Positions 48,543 to 58,340 of a DNA stretch of 64,000 bases are shown in pieces. The notes beneath the pieces were generated by a model. It saw only the letters and a program-made list of their open reading frames with translations, was not told the origin of the DNA and ran no database searches. The number at the start of each line of letters is the position of its first letter. Position 1 is the first letter of the stretch. Made by a program: the position numbers and the translations under genes. The DNA comes from Psychrobacter sp. GP33 (GTDB lineage: Bacteria; Pseudomonadota; Gammaproteobacteria; Pseudomonadales; Moraxellaceae): positions 1 through 64,000 of the forward strand of contig NZ_JACGYX010000005.1 in the NCBI RefSeq assembly GCF_014119005.1, given 5' to 3'.

Positions 48543-49784
48543 TTATTTTGTAGGAGTAAGTGCAGGGTATCCAAGCGCATAAAGTACGCCTTCAAGACCG
48601 GTGACATTCACTGCTGCATCTGCGCGCGCTTGCACGATAGGTTTGGCTTTGTAAGCTACACCCAAATCAGCCAGTGCTATCATTGGCAAGTCGTTGGCAC
48701 CATCACCAACGCAGACTACTTCTGCCATATTAAGACCCAAGCGTTCAGCCGTTTGCGCTACGATTGCCGCTTTTTTAGCGCCATTCAAAATAGGGGTTTG
48801 CACATGACCAGTCACCATGCCATCTTCAATATCTAAATGATTGGCATGAACTTCATCAATGCCCAATTGTTCTGCAATATAGCGGGCAAAATAAGTGAAG
48901 CCGCCCGATACCAGCACAGTATGATAGCCTAAGGTTTTAAAGGCACTGATGGTCGTGCGTGCACCAACTGACAAGGTTAAGCGGGCGCAAATTTCATCTA
49001 ATACCGTGGTTGGCACATCTTTTAATAATGCCACCCGCTGAGCAAATGAGTCATCAAAATCAATCTCGCCGCGCATAGCAGCTTCGGTGATGCTTTCAAC
49101 TTGTTCGCCAACACCGGCAACTTTACCAAGCTCAACAATGACTTCTTGCTCTATCAAGGTGGAATCCATATCAAAGCAAACCATCTTATGGGTTCGCAAC
49201 ATTTGACCGATGGATAGAATATGACAATCGACCAAACTTTGACTATCAACCGCCACGTCTTTGGCGTCAGGATGATTATTATTATAATCTGCTGCCAAAT
49301 CACGACGTAGACTTGAGGTTAATTGTTCATCAATCATATGCGCAGCGGCTGTTTTTTTAGCAGGGTGCATTAAGGTTGCGGTTACAGGCACCAATAGATA
49401 ACGGAACACTTGTGCAGGAATAAAGGGTGGTTTAGAGGTAGTCTTCGTACCTAAAATAGCTTCAGTTGTATCTATATTTACAGTACCTATATTTGCTGTA
49501 CTAGTATTAACTTCTATATCAACAAAGGTTGCTTCCTTATCTTCAGCTACCGTAACCAGATGCCAATTAGGCTGCTTGTCGACCCATGATTGCACGTAAT
49601 GATGAATGTCGAGAGCAGAGACATGCGCAGGCAAGACGACGATTAAGGCGAACACCGGTAGTGGCTGTAAGGCATCAAAATCATGTAAATCAACATCTTC
49701 AGGCATTAAGGAGGCTACAGAATCAACAGCTTGTCGCCATGCTTTGCTGTCTTTTGGTAACGAGTACGGCGTATTTTTTGGCAT
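48543..49784 (-). CDS. serB: Phosphoserine phosphatase
   Basis: SerB makes serine from phosphoserine. The 413-residue protein has an N-terminal ACT-like region (about 40-195) and a C-terminal HAD domain with FDMDSTLIEQEV (nucleophile D205, acid D207), LVSGGFTYFA and GDGANDLPMI. An insert near 100-125 is Thr/Ile/Asn-rich. It is divergent from a YtjB-like gene, the same pairing as serB-ytjB (smp) in E. coli. Confidence 0.96.
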   Translation of the reverse strand: MPKNTPYSLPKDSKAWRQAVDSVASLMPEDVDLHDFDALQPLPVFALIVVLPAHVSALDIHHYVQSWVDKQPNWHLVTVAEDKEATFVDIEVNTSTANIGTVNIDTTEAILGTKTTSKPPFIPAQVFRYLLVPVTATLMHPAKKTAAAHMIDEQLTSSLRRDLAADYNNNHPDAKDVAVDSQSLVDCHILSIGQMLRTHKMVCFDMDSTLIEQEVIVELGKVAGVGEQVESITEAAMRGEIDFDDSFAQRVALLKDVPTTVLDEICARLTLSVGARTTISAFKTLGYHTVLVSGGFTYFARYIAEQLGIDEVHANHLDIEDGMVTGHVQTPILNGAKKAAIVAQTAERLGLNMAEVVCVGDGANDLPMIALADLGVAYKAKPIVQARADAAVNVTGLEGVLYALGYPALTPTK

Positions 49785-50226
49785 AGCTTAATTGTCCCTT
49801 GTATGCTCAGATAAGATTAGGAATAATAACAGTTTTACTCAGCCTCGCCTATAGATGAGCGGTGAAGTATTTTTTGGAGTCATTTTGGATTAAATATGGA
49901 ACTTTATTACAGAATTGGTAAGCATTAAAGTAAAAAACTGCCGCTAAAAGCGGTATGATGAGCGCGTCTATTTCTGTCCGTATTTCTAATATAGTCACTA
50001 CGTTTATAACCGTGTTTATAATACGTATGATAATGCTATAGTGTCGCAGGATAATCGTGTTGATATCGATTTTATGAATAATAATATTGATGATTAATAT
50101 CGAGAATAACGTTAACGTTATCCAGACAAAACCTATTTAGATGATCCGTATTGATGATTTATTTTTCCAGAAAATGAGCCATATCTCGTTTTTTAACTTC
50201 CTCTATTCAAAAAAGTTTCCGATATC
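49785..50226. promoter_or_regulatory. Divergent spacer between serB and the YtjB-like gene
   Basis: This 442-base AT-rich spacer has no credible gene. It holds two copies of GTTTATAA (50002-50009, 50014-50021), two copies of TATTGATGATT (50085-50095, 50149-50159) and, between the latter, a perfect 16-bp palindrome (50106-50121). The arrangement suggests a regulatory region for one or both divergent genes. Confidence 0.5.
50106..50121. promoter_or_regulatory. Perfect 16-bp palindrome, candidate operator
   Basis: ATAACGTTAACGTTAT reads the same on both strands. It lies about 105 bases before the YtjB-like start and is flanked by 11-bp direct repeats. The binding protein is unknown. Confidence 0.45.
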
Positions 50227-51588
50227 ATGACGTATTTAGCGCCGCGGCAAGGGCTGTTTGCCATTATTGTTTTGGTCAGTTTTTGTTTGCAAACTCTGCT
50301 GCTGGTGATTAGCACCGACCAACAATTGACTAAGAATCGCGAGCAAAAAGGCGAGCAGACCATCAGCCAGCTGATCGATGAGTCGCGCCTATCTTTAGAG
50401 AATAAAGACCGCGTAAGCCTAAGCGTGATTGCCAATCGTTATACCAGTGAGCAGGACATCGCAAGCTTGGTTATTAAAGATGGTAAAGGCGAGGTGCTAG
50501 TGCCGGTGGGCAACGCGCCAATGCAAAAAGGGATTACCCTCACTCAAATCGCAACTGAAGGCGATGCGGTTATCGGTAGTGTGGCGCTAACCCTCAAAGA
50601 CATTAGCAAAGGCGAAATCATTGCCATGCAGTGGCCGTTTGTTATCGGCTCGCTCATCTTTCATCTGCTACTTTGGGTCGCTTATGGTTATATTGCTCGT
50701 CCCACTAAAGAGCAGATCAATGCGCTAAGTCGTGATATTGACAATTTTCGCCGTCGTAACCCTGGAAATAATACGGGAACTGATAATGACAGTATCAGCA
50801 GTGGTCGCCTAAGTCATACTACCTTTGGGGAAGGGCAAGCCGTTCATAGTGAAATGGATAATTACTTACAGACGCAGCATACCCATGAACAAAATGTTCC
50901 TTCATTTATCAAAAATAGCAGTGCCAGTAGCAGCGATACTGCTTACAATAAGATAGATGAGGATAATGCGGTGATGCCAAACGTCGCTAAGTTATCGGCT
51001 ACTCGGGCTTTTGATAGTGTCAGCGTGCAAATTATGTTTCATGATGAGTATCGCATGCTTGAGCGCTTAACGCCTGAGATGCGCATTCCTTATTTAGCGC
51101 TTTGCACCCAGCTGTTTAATCAAGCATTAACGGAGCTATTAAAACAGCCACTATTGTCTGGCGTCAGTGCCGTCAATAGCCCTGTCTTTGATGAGCATGG
51201 CGCCTGTGCAGTGCTCAAAGCAAATAGTAGTCATGCCAAAGTAGCCCTTGCCGGAGTCATGCTTGCCAAACTGTACCTCATGCTCAATAAAATTATTCAT
51301 GATAAACATATTGAGCTATCACGCTTTGCTCTGCCAGCAAAAGCTGGAGTAAGCGATCAAGAATTGGCGATGAAACAGCTGCTTAAAACAGTTGGTAGGA
51401 AAGAACAATTGCTGATATTAGTGCCTAATGCAGGACTTAAACAAATTGGCAACCATGTACAAGTCCAAAACATCAAGCGCCCAACCACCGTCTATGAGCG
51501 CGAATGCGTCGTATTTGATGGTGGTAACGCTGCCATGATGGAGCGTCTTGCTGATGTTCGTGATGCCGTACTAATGGGCGGTAACTAA
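50227..51588 (+). CDS. AhpA/YtjB-like membrane protein, long form
   Basis: The 453-residue protein has a membrane segment at about 10-29, a periplasmic loop (about 30-133), a second membrane segment (about 134-155) and a long cytoplasmic part. The layout and the position next to serB match E. coli YtjB (Smp), which is only about 210 residues. Here about 240 residues are added: a Ser/Asn-rich linker (170-240) and an alpha/beta-like domain (265-450) with a final FDGGNAAMMERL. Function unknown. Confidence 0.65.
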   Translation: MTYLAPRQGLFAIIVLVSFCLQTLLLVISTDQQLTKNREQKGEQTISQLIDESRLSLENKDRVSLSVIANRYTSEQDIASLVIKDGKGEVLVPVGNAPMQKGITLTQIATEGDAVIGSVALTLKDISKGEIIAMQWPFVIGSLIFHLLLWVAYGYIARPTKEQINALSRDIDNFRRRNPGNNTGTDNDSISSGRLSHTTFGEGQAVHSEMDNYLQTQHTHEQNVPSFIKNSSASSSDTAYNKIDEDNAVMPNVAKLSATRAFDSVSVQIMFHDEYRMLERLTPEMRIPYLALCTQLFNQALTELLKQPLLSGVSAVNSPVFDEHGACAVLKANSSHAKVALAGVMLAKLYLMLNKIIHDKHIELSRFALPAKAGVSDQELAMKQLLKTVGRKEQLLILVPNAGLKQIGNHVQVQNIKRPTTVYERECVVFDGGNAAMMERLADVRDAVLMGGN

Positions 51589-51800
51589 AGGTAAAAGAAA
51601 TATGGTTACAGCGTCGATTGAGCGGTAATCAAGCCACAATTAAATATGGTTTAAACCAAATAATGCAAGCGATAATCACCTCGTAAAGACGTTCCAAAGT
51701 GAATGAAAAAATGAAAATGATTGACAACGCGGAACAGAGACTTTATAAGGCATGTATGTATCCCACTATTTTAATTTTTGTACAAGTTTAGGAGTTGGTC

Positions 51801-52037
51801 ATGAGTGATACTGATATCGATGATGATTTTGATGGTGAATTTTCTGATGATGATGATGCCAAAATGGTTGAAGAGGCAGAAACCAGCGTTCGTACTCGCC
51901 TAAGCAGCCTCGAAAAGCGCCGCTTAATCGATAATTTACTAGAAGAAAAACGCTTGGCAAAAGAGCTAAAAGACGAGTTAGACGACATCGATAATTTTGA
52001 TGAAGACGATGATGATTGGGAAGACGACGATTTCTAA
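51801..52037 (+). CDS. Small acidic protein, PA3496-like candidate
   Basis: The 78-residue protein is dominated by Asp at both ends and has a charged helix in the middle, RRLIDNLLEEKRLAKELKDE. That arginine/leucine pattern resembles the small PA3496-type proteins of Pseudomonas, proposed envelope-integrity factors; the match is by memory and weak. The AGGAG sequence ends six bases before the ATG at 51801, ruling out the TTG at 51795. Not visibly in an operon. Confidence 0.6.
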   Translation: MSDTDIDDDFDGEFSDDDDAKMVEEAETSVRTRLSSLEKRRLIDNLLEEKRLAKELKDELDDIDNFDEDDDDWEDDDF

Positions 52038-52250
52038 ATAACAGCGATATACAAGCGCAAGCTAGGTATAAGCTTATAGTACGCAGGGTATGCGTTTTTA
52101 CCTTCTATATTTTCAGCGCCAGTTATTACCCCCAATTATCAGTATCATTTTCACACTATAATCATTTTATTCCTATATGATTGCTATATGACTATTAGCT
52201 CTATAACTACTATATGAATAAATACTATATTGACCTAAGGACATAGCCCC

Positions 52251-52808
52251 ATGAGTAACCAATTAAGCTTAGACGCATTAGCAGACTTTTTAGACAGTGC
52301 TGATGAAGACTATATCTTGGACAGTATTGCGACCCATGGTTTTTTAACGGCAACCGTGATTGGTCGTCCGCTACCTAATTGGATAGATGCTCTGTTTGAA
52401 GGGCATGCGAAAGACGTACCAGAGAACGTTATCGACGGCATCCAGCGCTGGCGCCAGTCAATTATAGCTGAGCTAAAAAACGAGACGCCTATTGAGCTGC
52501 CATTTGGCGAAGATGCTGGTGATGAAGAAGTTGCCATAGATTTTTCTGATGAGTCAGACATTGTGGCGTGGTCAATTGGTTTCGTTGATTCGATGTATGC
52601 CGATGAAGCCAGTGATTGGTTTGAGAATGAAGAAACTGCAGAAGATGTTGCCGTATTAACCTTACCTATGATTGTGCTAAGTGGTATTGATGATGAAGAT
52701 CCTGAGCTTGCCCAAATGCGTAAAGATCAAGATAAGATGGCGCAAATGGCAAACAGTATCGAAGGTAACTTAACGGAGCTGTTCTTATTGTTCCATACCA
52801 ATGACTAG
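52251..52808 (+). CDS. YecA/UPF0149-family protein
   Basis: The 185-residue acidic protein reads as a UPF0149 (YgfB/YecA) domain: an N-terminal helix FLDSADEDY, GFLTATVIGRPLPNWIDALF, then SDESDIVAWSIGFVDSM and LPMIVLSG. It lacks the C-terminal SEC-C metal-binding motif that longer YecA proteins have. Function is not settled for the family. It lies just before two YbjQ-type genes on the same strand. Confidence 0.8.
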   Translation: MSNQLSLDALADFLDSADEDYILDSIATHGFLTATVIGRPLPNWIDALFEGHAKDVPENVIDGIQRWRQSIIAELKNETPIELPFGEDAGDEEVAIDFSDESDIVAWSIGFVDSMYADEASDWFENEETAEDVAVLTLPMIVLSGIDDEDPELAQMRKDQDKMAQMANSIEGNLTELFLLFHTND

Positions 52809-52859
52809 AAGATAAGCGCGGTCATTTACGGCTTTTTCTATCAATCATAAGGGAACACC

Positions 52860-53309
52860 ATGGCTATCCAACTCTCGAACCTTGAGCACTTACCCAACTA
52901 TCAAATCACTGAGCGTTTAGACGTGGTTTATGGCAGTACGGTGCGCTCAAAGCACGTCGGCAAAGACTTGTTTGCTGGTATCAAGAATATTGTTGGGGGC
53001 GAGCTGACCGCTTATACAGAACTGTTAGAAGAATCAAGAAAAGAAGCCGTCGACCGTATGATTGTCAAGGCAGAAGCGTTGGGTGCAGATGCGGTGGTTG
53101 GGCTACGCTTTTCTACATCGAGTATCGCTCAAGGTGCTGCTGAATTGTTCGTATATGGCACAGCGGTCAAAGTGATGCGCTTACCAAATCCCTCAACGCC
53201 TCATCCACCATTTCAAAATCAGCTACCCACTGAGCTCTTTAACCAACAACAAGAACAGTCACCTCAAACGCCTACTGAAGACTTGCCAAGATTTAATCCT
53301 TTTGGCTAA
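52860..53309 (+). CDS. YbjQ-family heavy-metal-binding-domain protein (first copy)
   Basis: The 149-residue protein has the YbjQ/UPF0145 pattern: VVYGSTVRSKHVGKD, AYTELLEESRKEAVDRM and ALGADAVVGLRFSTS, ending in the GTAVKV strand at about 105. The family forms pentamers; its role is unknown. A 45-residue Pro/Gln-rich tail follows the domain and is unusual. A relative with a membrane anchor follows 64 bases downstream. Confidence 0.85.
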   Translation: MAIQLSNLEHLPNYQITERLDVVYGSTVRSKHVGKDLFAGIKNIVGGELTAYTELLEESRKEAVDRMIVKAEALGADAVVGLRFSTSSIAQGAAELFVYGTAVKVMRLPNPSTPHPPFQNQLPTELFNQQQEQSPQTPTEDLPRFNPFG

Positions 53310-53373
53310 ATAAGCCTTATACTGTTAGCGAAAGTGGTGCAAAGTTTAGATATTTCACGATAAGAGAGTGGTC

Positions 53374-53847
53374 ATGAATCAATCGGTTAGCCAAATGCTT
53401 ATCAACTATGCACCGCTTTTGGTCTTGTTTGTAGTGGGCTGGTTTTTTGGGGCGCGGCATGAGCGCCAGCATCTGGCTAGATTGGCGATTGCAGAAGCCC
53501 AATTGAGACATATTATTGTCTCAACGGAGCGCTTTTATCAACCAGAACTTGTGGCTGATAGTCAAGGCGAGCTGGTACTTGGGAGTGTGGTTATTGCCCA
53601 AGATTATTTCAAAATGGTAATTGCTAAAGTATTAAGTTTCTTTGGTAAAAATCTCACTACTTATGAGACATTACTCGAGCGTGCCCGCCGCGAAGCAGTG
53701 GTTCGGATGCGCGCGCAAGCCCAAGCTAAGGGCTATAATCACGTTTATGGTTTGCGCTTTGAAGTCAGTAATATCAATCAGCTCGGTAGTATGGTCGAAG
53801 CCATTGCTTACGGCACTGCGGTGATAACCGCTGAAAAACCTAAATGA
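53374..53847 (+). CDS. Membrane-anchored YbjQ-like protein (second copy)
   Basis: The 157-residue protein begins with a membrane segment (about 8-24), then a basic helix, and a YbjQ-like domain (about 45-155): TYETLLERARREAVVRM, GYNHVYGLRFEVSN and YGTAVITA. It is a divergent relative of the preceding gene, so this looks like an old duplication that gained an anchor. ATG at 53374 was preferred to GTG at 53368 because of the spacing from AAGAGAG. Confidence 0.75.
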   Translation: MNQSVSQMLINYAPLLVLFVVGWFFGARHERQHLARLAIAEAQLRHIIVSTERFYQPELVADSQGELVLGSVVIAQDYFKMVIAKVLSFFGKNLTTYETLLERARREAVVRMRAQAQAKGYNHVYGLRFEVSNINQLGSMVEAIAYGTAVITAEKPK

Positions 53848-53898
53848 CATTTAAATTAAAAAGAAGTTAACATAAACGCTGGCGTATATTTATCCGCG

Positions 53899-54951
53899 TT
53901 AGCTTATTCTCTTTCTTTCGCGTGTTTCAGCTTCCTCTTTTACCTTAGCCATATCAAATAAAAACGTCCGGTTTTTAAGTACTGCGACAAATACCACCCC
54001 ACCTATAGTATTGCCAACCAAAACTACCGCTAAAAACCATAAGTAGGTAAGTAAGCTCACCGTATTGCCATACATCAACGCAGAAAATACCTCAATATTA
54101 CCAACGATACTATGATGTAAGCCCAAAAAGCCAATGCTGCCAGTAATCAGGGTTACCAGTACGATACGGCTAAGCGTATCGCGCGCTGAGGTCACAAGCC
54201 ACGCAGCAACGCCCATCATCCAACCCGCTAATACTGAACTACCGAATATCACCCACCATTTAAAACTTAAAACATGCTGAGCATAGGCATCAATATCAGT
54301 AACGGTAAATAACTGCATATTAATACCTAAGCCAATCATCAGTGCGGCAAATAGACAACCGCCGACGATATTTCCTACGATGACAATGCCCCAAAGCCGT
54401 AGCAACTTGTGTAATGGTTCGATTTTATTAAGCACAGGCAAGCTTAACAGGGAGGTTTGCTCAGTAAACAATAGCGACTGACCGATGACCACGATAATAA
54501 AACCGAGGGGATATAATAGCGAAGCGAGTACCATGGCATATTCGCGTGGTATTACTTCGCTTAATAATGCAAAAGCGGATAAAATCACAAATAAGCTGAT
54601 ACCAATCTCAAGTCCTGCAGTAAAGGCACTGGTAAATAACGAGCCGAGTGAGCGATTAAAGGTTTCTTTGGCATCGATAACTTGCTCAACTAAAATACTG
54701 GCGTAGCTTTTGGGCGCGCTAAGATTGTCATCACTAGCAATCTCTTTAATAGACGCTTTGTCTTCCTCGCTAATATTTCCTGAAAAATCATCATCGTCTA
54801 AGTGCTCCGTATGCTCAGTCGTATGCGCTGCATCACTGGAGCGCTCGTCGTCTAGATGATCAACCTGAGCGTTGCTTTTACGATTGTTATTTTTAGAGTC
54901 AGCGTTTTTATACTCATTACTTTTACGGTCAGTATCTTGGGGCACGGTCAT
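53899..54951 (-). CDS. Formate/nitrite transporter (FNT) family protein, YfdC-like
   Basis: The 350-residue protein has a very polar N-terminal extension of about 85 residues rich in Asp, Asn, His and Glu, then six hydrophobic segments. FNT-type features are ETFNRSLGSLFTSAF at the entry, GNIVGGCLFAALMIG and GNTIGGVVFVAVLKN in the pseudo-repeats, and LHHSIVGNIEV. It is closer to YfdC-type proteins than to FocA or NirC. Substrate unknown. It converges on the YbjQ-like gene. Confidence 0.82.
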   Translation of the reverse strand: MTVPQDTDRKSNEYKNADSKNNNRKSNAQVDHLDDERSSDAAHTTEHTEHLDDDDFSGNISEEDKASIKEIASDDNLSAPKSYASILVEQVIDAKETFNRSLGSLFTSAFTAGLEIGISLFVILSAFALLSEVIPREYAMVLASLLYPLGFIIVVIGQSLLFTEQTSLLSLPVLNKIEPLHKLLRLWGIVIVGNIVGGCLFAALMIGLGINMQLFTVTDIDAYAQHVLSFKWWVIFGSSVLAGWMMGVAAWLVTSARDTLSRIVLVTLITGSIGFLGLHHSIVGNIEVFSALMYGNTVSLLTYLWFLAVVLVGNTIGGVVFVAVLKNRTFLFDMAKVKEEAETRERKRIS

Positions 54952-55235
54952 CTCGCTATTTATCAGATAATGATTTTTGTATAAAAATATAATATATTTT
55001 TTTCGATGGCATATTTATATTTTATAGTATGAATATGGCTCATTATGTTGAGCGTTCAGCCGATTAAGGGTTTTATAGGTGCTTATTTGGTTACTTTCAT
55101 TTTTCAAAAATTCTAAATTGCCTTAGCATCTAACAAAATCCTGCCATCTGCGTTAAAATCGTCCTACCAACTATTTTATCTGCTATTTCTAGTATTGCTT
55201 GACCACATTCATTATTAACAAAAGACCCTTTCATT

Positions 55236-58190
55236 ATGAGCACTCCTAATCCCAGTACGAATACTAAAACCAATTTAACCACCTCCATCCAAGCCGCTTT
55301 AAGCCAACTTGAAAACGCCTATAATCCTGCGGAAGTCGAGGCGGGCATGTATCAAGGCTGGGAAGAAAGCGGTTATTTTAAGCCGAGCTTTGATAAAGAC
55401 GAATCGTTTTCTATCGCGCTGCCACCACCAAACGTCACTGGCTCGCTACACATGGGGCATGGTTTTAACAATGCCATTATGGATGCGCTAACCCGTTATC
55501 ACCGTATGGATGGTGATAATACATTATGGCAACCAGGTACCGATCATGCGGGTATTGCAACGCAAATGGTGGTTGAGCGTCGTTTAGAAGCGGAAGGTAT
55601 TAAACGCCGTGATATGAGCCGCGAAGATTTTATTGATAAAGTATGGGAATGGAAAGAAGAGTCGGGCGACAATATTACCCGTCAGATTCGCCGTTTGGGT
55701 AGCTCGGTCGATTGGTCGCGTGAGCGTTTCACCATGGATGATGGTCTGTCCAATGCGGTTAAAGAAGTATTCGTGCGTCTGTTTGATGATGGTTTGATTT
55801 ATCGTGGTAAGCGTTTGGTAAACTGGGATCCAAAATTCCAAACCGCGCTATCTGATTTAGAAGTCGAAAACGTTGATGAAAAAGGTAGCCTGTGGCATTT
55901 TCGCTATCATTTCACCGATAAAGATATCACTACCCAAGATGGCAAAAATTACCTAGTTGTAGCAACCACGCGCCCTGAAACTTTACTTGGTGATACGGCA
56001 GTGGCGGTTAATCCAAAAGACGAGCGTTACGCGCATCTGATTGGCAAAACCATTACCTTACCGATTACGGGTCGTATCGTACCTATCCTTGCCGATGATT
56101 ATGTCGATATTGACTTTGGTACAGGCTGTGTAAAAATTACTCCGGCGCATGATTTTAATGACTATGAGCTCGGTCGTCGTCATGAGCTGCCGCTGATTAA
56201 TATCTTAGATGCTCATGCGCATATTTTACCAGCGATGGAAGTCTATCCAGACTTGCAAACGCGCGAACCAAATCTTGAGACGACGCCAAGTGACTACGCA
56301 GGACTTGAGCGTTTTGCTGCGCGTAAATTCCTTGTGGAGCAAGCTGGTGAGCAAGGTTGGTTGGAAGAAATCGAAGACTATGCACTAAAAGCGCCACGTG
56401 CTGAGCGTGGCGGTGCTATCGTTGAGCCATGGTTAACCGATCAGTGGTATGTGGCGGTTAAAGAGCTAGCTAAGCCTGCGATTGCCGCCGTAGAAGACGG
56501 TCAAATTGAATTCGTTCCTGCGCAATACAAAAACATGTATATGGCATGGATGAATGGCATTCAAGACTGGTGCATCAGCCGTCAGCTGTGGTGGGGACAT
56601 CGTATCCCAGCTTGGTATGACGAGGAAGGTAACATCTATGTCGCTCGTGATGAAGTCGAAGTGCGCAGCAAATATAATCTCGCTGCTGATGTAAAATTAC
56701 GCCAAGACGATGATGTCCTTGATACGTGGTTTAGCTCGGGTCTATGGACGTTTAGTACTCTTGATTGGGCTGATGTGAATGCCGATCCGCGCGTAATGGA
56801 AACCTTCCACCCGACTAGCGTTTTGGTCACTGGCTTTGACATTATTTTCTTTTGGGTTGCACGCATGATCATGATGACCATGCACTTTGTCAAAAATGAA
56901 GATGGTACGCCGCAAGTTCCGTTTAAGACCGTTTATGTGCATGGCTTAGTACGTGATGGTAATGGACAAAAAATGTCTAAGTCGAAAGGTAATGTCTTAG
57001 ATCCTATCGATATCATCGACGGTATCGAGCTAGAAGCATTAGTAGAAAAACGCACCAGCAATATGATGAACCCGAAAGACGCGGCAAAAATTGAAAAACA
57101 AACCCGTAAAGAATTCCCAGAAGGTATTCCAGCCTTTGGTACGGATGCGCTGCGTTTTACTTTTACCTCCCTTGCTAGCACTGGTCGCGATATCAACTTC
57201 GATCTAAAACGGGTCGAAGGCTATCGTAACTTCTGTAATAAAATCTGGAACGCCAGCCGCTTTGTGCTGATGAACTGTGTCGATAAAGAAGGCGATGCCC
57301 AAGCGATTGACCAAACCGCCAATCCTGAGGTGTGGGAATTACCAGAAAAATGGATTATGAGTCGCCTCAACTCGACCATTACCAATATCCATCAGCATTT
57401 TGACCAGTATCGCCTTGATATGGTCAGCCATGATATTTATGAATTTATCTGGAATGAATACTGTGATTGGTATGTTGAGCTTGCCAAAGCCAGCCTCAAT
57501 GATGACTCGGTATCAAGCGAGCGTAAAGCGCAAATCCGCTACGTGCTGCTGCATGTGCTTGAGACCGCGCTACGCTTTAGCCATCCAATCATGCCGTATC
57601 TGACCGAGCAAATCTGGCAGACCATCGCGCCGCTATTAAATCGTAAAGACACCGATAGTATCGTGATTGCCGCCTATCCACAAACCGATAGTGCGCAAAT
57701 CAGTGAACAAACCGAAGCCGATATGGCATGGCTACAAGAGCTTATCGCCAGCGTGCGTAATATCCGTGGTGAGATGAAGCTGGGCAATGCGGTACGTCTG
57801 CCTGTGCTACTACAAAATATCTCGGCAGCGGAAGATGCGCGTCTATCGCGTATCGCCAATCAGTTTAAGGCGCTTGCAAAAGTAGAGAGCTTAACCATTC
57901 TGAAAGAAGGTGATGACGTGCCATTATCGTCATCAAGTATGGTTGGTCAGCTGCGCGTCCTTGTGCCCATGAAAGGGCTAATTGATCCAACGGCTGAGCT
58001 GGCACGTTTAGGTAAGTCGTATGATAAGTTGAAAGGTCAAGCCGAAGGTATCTCACGTAAGCTAGGTAATGAAGGCTTCGTCAGTAAAGCGCCTGTAGAA
58101 GTAGTCGATGCTGAAAAAGCGAAATTGGCTGAGTTAGAAGGGCAGTTGACAGCGATGACGGCACAGATGGAAGAGTTAAAGGCGTTGTAA
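55236..58190 (+). CDS. valS: Valine--tRNA ligase
   Basis: ValRS charges tRNA-Val. The 984-residue class I enzyme has HMGH at 72-75 (the HIGH motif), the editing domain with [22 protein letters not shown] at 579-583, the anticodon-binding domain and the C-terminal coiled coil (about 920-984). The region between KMSKS and the anticodon domain ([16 protein letters not shown]) is complete. No T-box or leader is visible. It ends at a terminator. Confidence 0.98.
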   Translation: MSTPNPSTNTKTNLTTSIQAALSQLENAYNPAEVEAGMYQGWEESGYFKPSFDKDESFSIALPPPNVTGSLHMGHGFNNAIMDALTRYHRMDGDNTLWQPGTDHAGIATQMVVERRLEAEGIKRRDMSREDFIDKVWEWKEESGDNITRQIRRLGSSVDWSRERFTMDDGLSNAVKEVFVRLFDDGLIYRGKRLVNWDPKFQTALSDLEVENVDEKGSLWHFRYHFTDKDITTQDGKNYLVVATTRPETLLGDTAVAVNPKDERYAHLIGKTITLPITGRIVPILADDYVDIDFGTGCVKITPAHDFNDYELGRRHELPLINILDAHAHILPAMEVYPDLQTREPNLETTPSDYAGLERFAARKFLVEQAGEQGWLEEIEDYALKAPRAERGGAIVEPWLTDQWYVAVKELAKPAIAAVEDGQIEFVPAQYKNMYMAWMNGIQDWCISRQLWWGHRIPAWYDEEGNIYVARDEVEVRSKYNLAADVKLRQDDDVLDTWFSSGLWTFSTLDWADVNADPRVMETFHPTSVLVTGFDIIFFWVARMIMMTMHFVKNEDGTPQVPFKTVYVHGLVRDGNGQKMSKSKGNVLDPIDIIDGIELEALVEKRTSNMMNPKDAAKIEKQTRKEFPEGIPAFGTDALRFTFTSLASTGRDINFDLKRVEGYRNFCNKIWNASRFVLMNCVDKEGDAQAIDQTANPEVWELPEKWIMSRLNSTITNIHQHFDQYRLDMVSHDIYEFIWNEYCDWYVELAKASLNDDSVSSERKAQIRYVLLHVLETALRFSHPIMPYLTEQIWQTIAPLLNRKDTDSIVIAAYPQTDSAQISEQTEADMAWLQELIASVRNIRGEMKLGNAVRLPVLLQNISAAEDARLSRIANQFKALAKVESLTILKEGDDVPLSSSSMVGQLRVLVPMKGLIDPTAELARLGKSYDKLKGQAEGISRKLGNEGFVSKAPVEVVDAEKAKLAELEGQLTAMTAQMEELKAL

Positions 58191-58207
58191 CTCACACTTT
58201 AACAGTT

Positions 58208-58238
58208 AAAAAATGTCTCCAATATGGAGGCGTTTTTT
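58208..58238 (+). terminator. Rho-independent terminator of valS
   Basis: The arms 58208-58220 and 58226-58238 pair with a GTCTCC/GGAGGC core (one G-U) and an A/T tail, a 5-base loop and six Ts. Confidence 0.85.
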
Positions 58239-58340
58239 ATTGTCTACTAGTTAGTGCTCAAACTAATTCTTACTTCTGATAAATAGTGAATATTTGTGTG
58301 CTAATATCTTCAATTTTGATATTTATCAAGGTAAATATAC

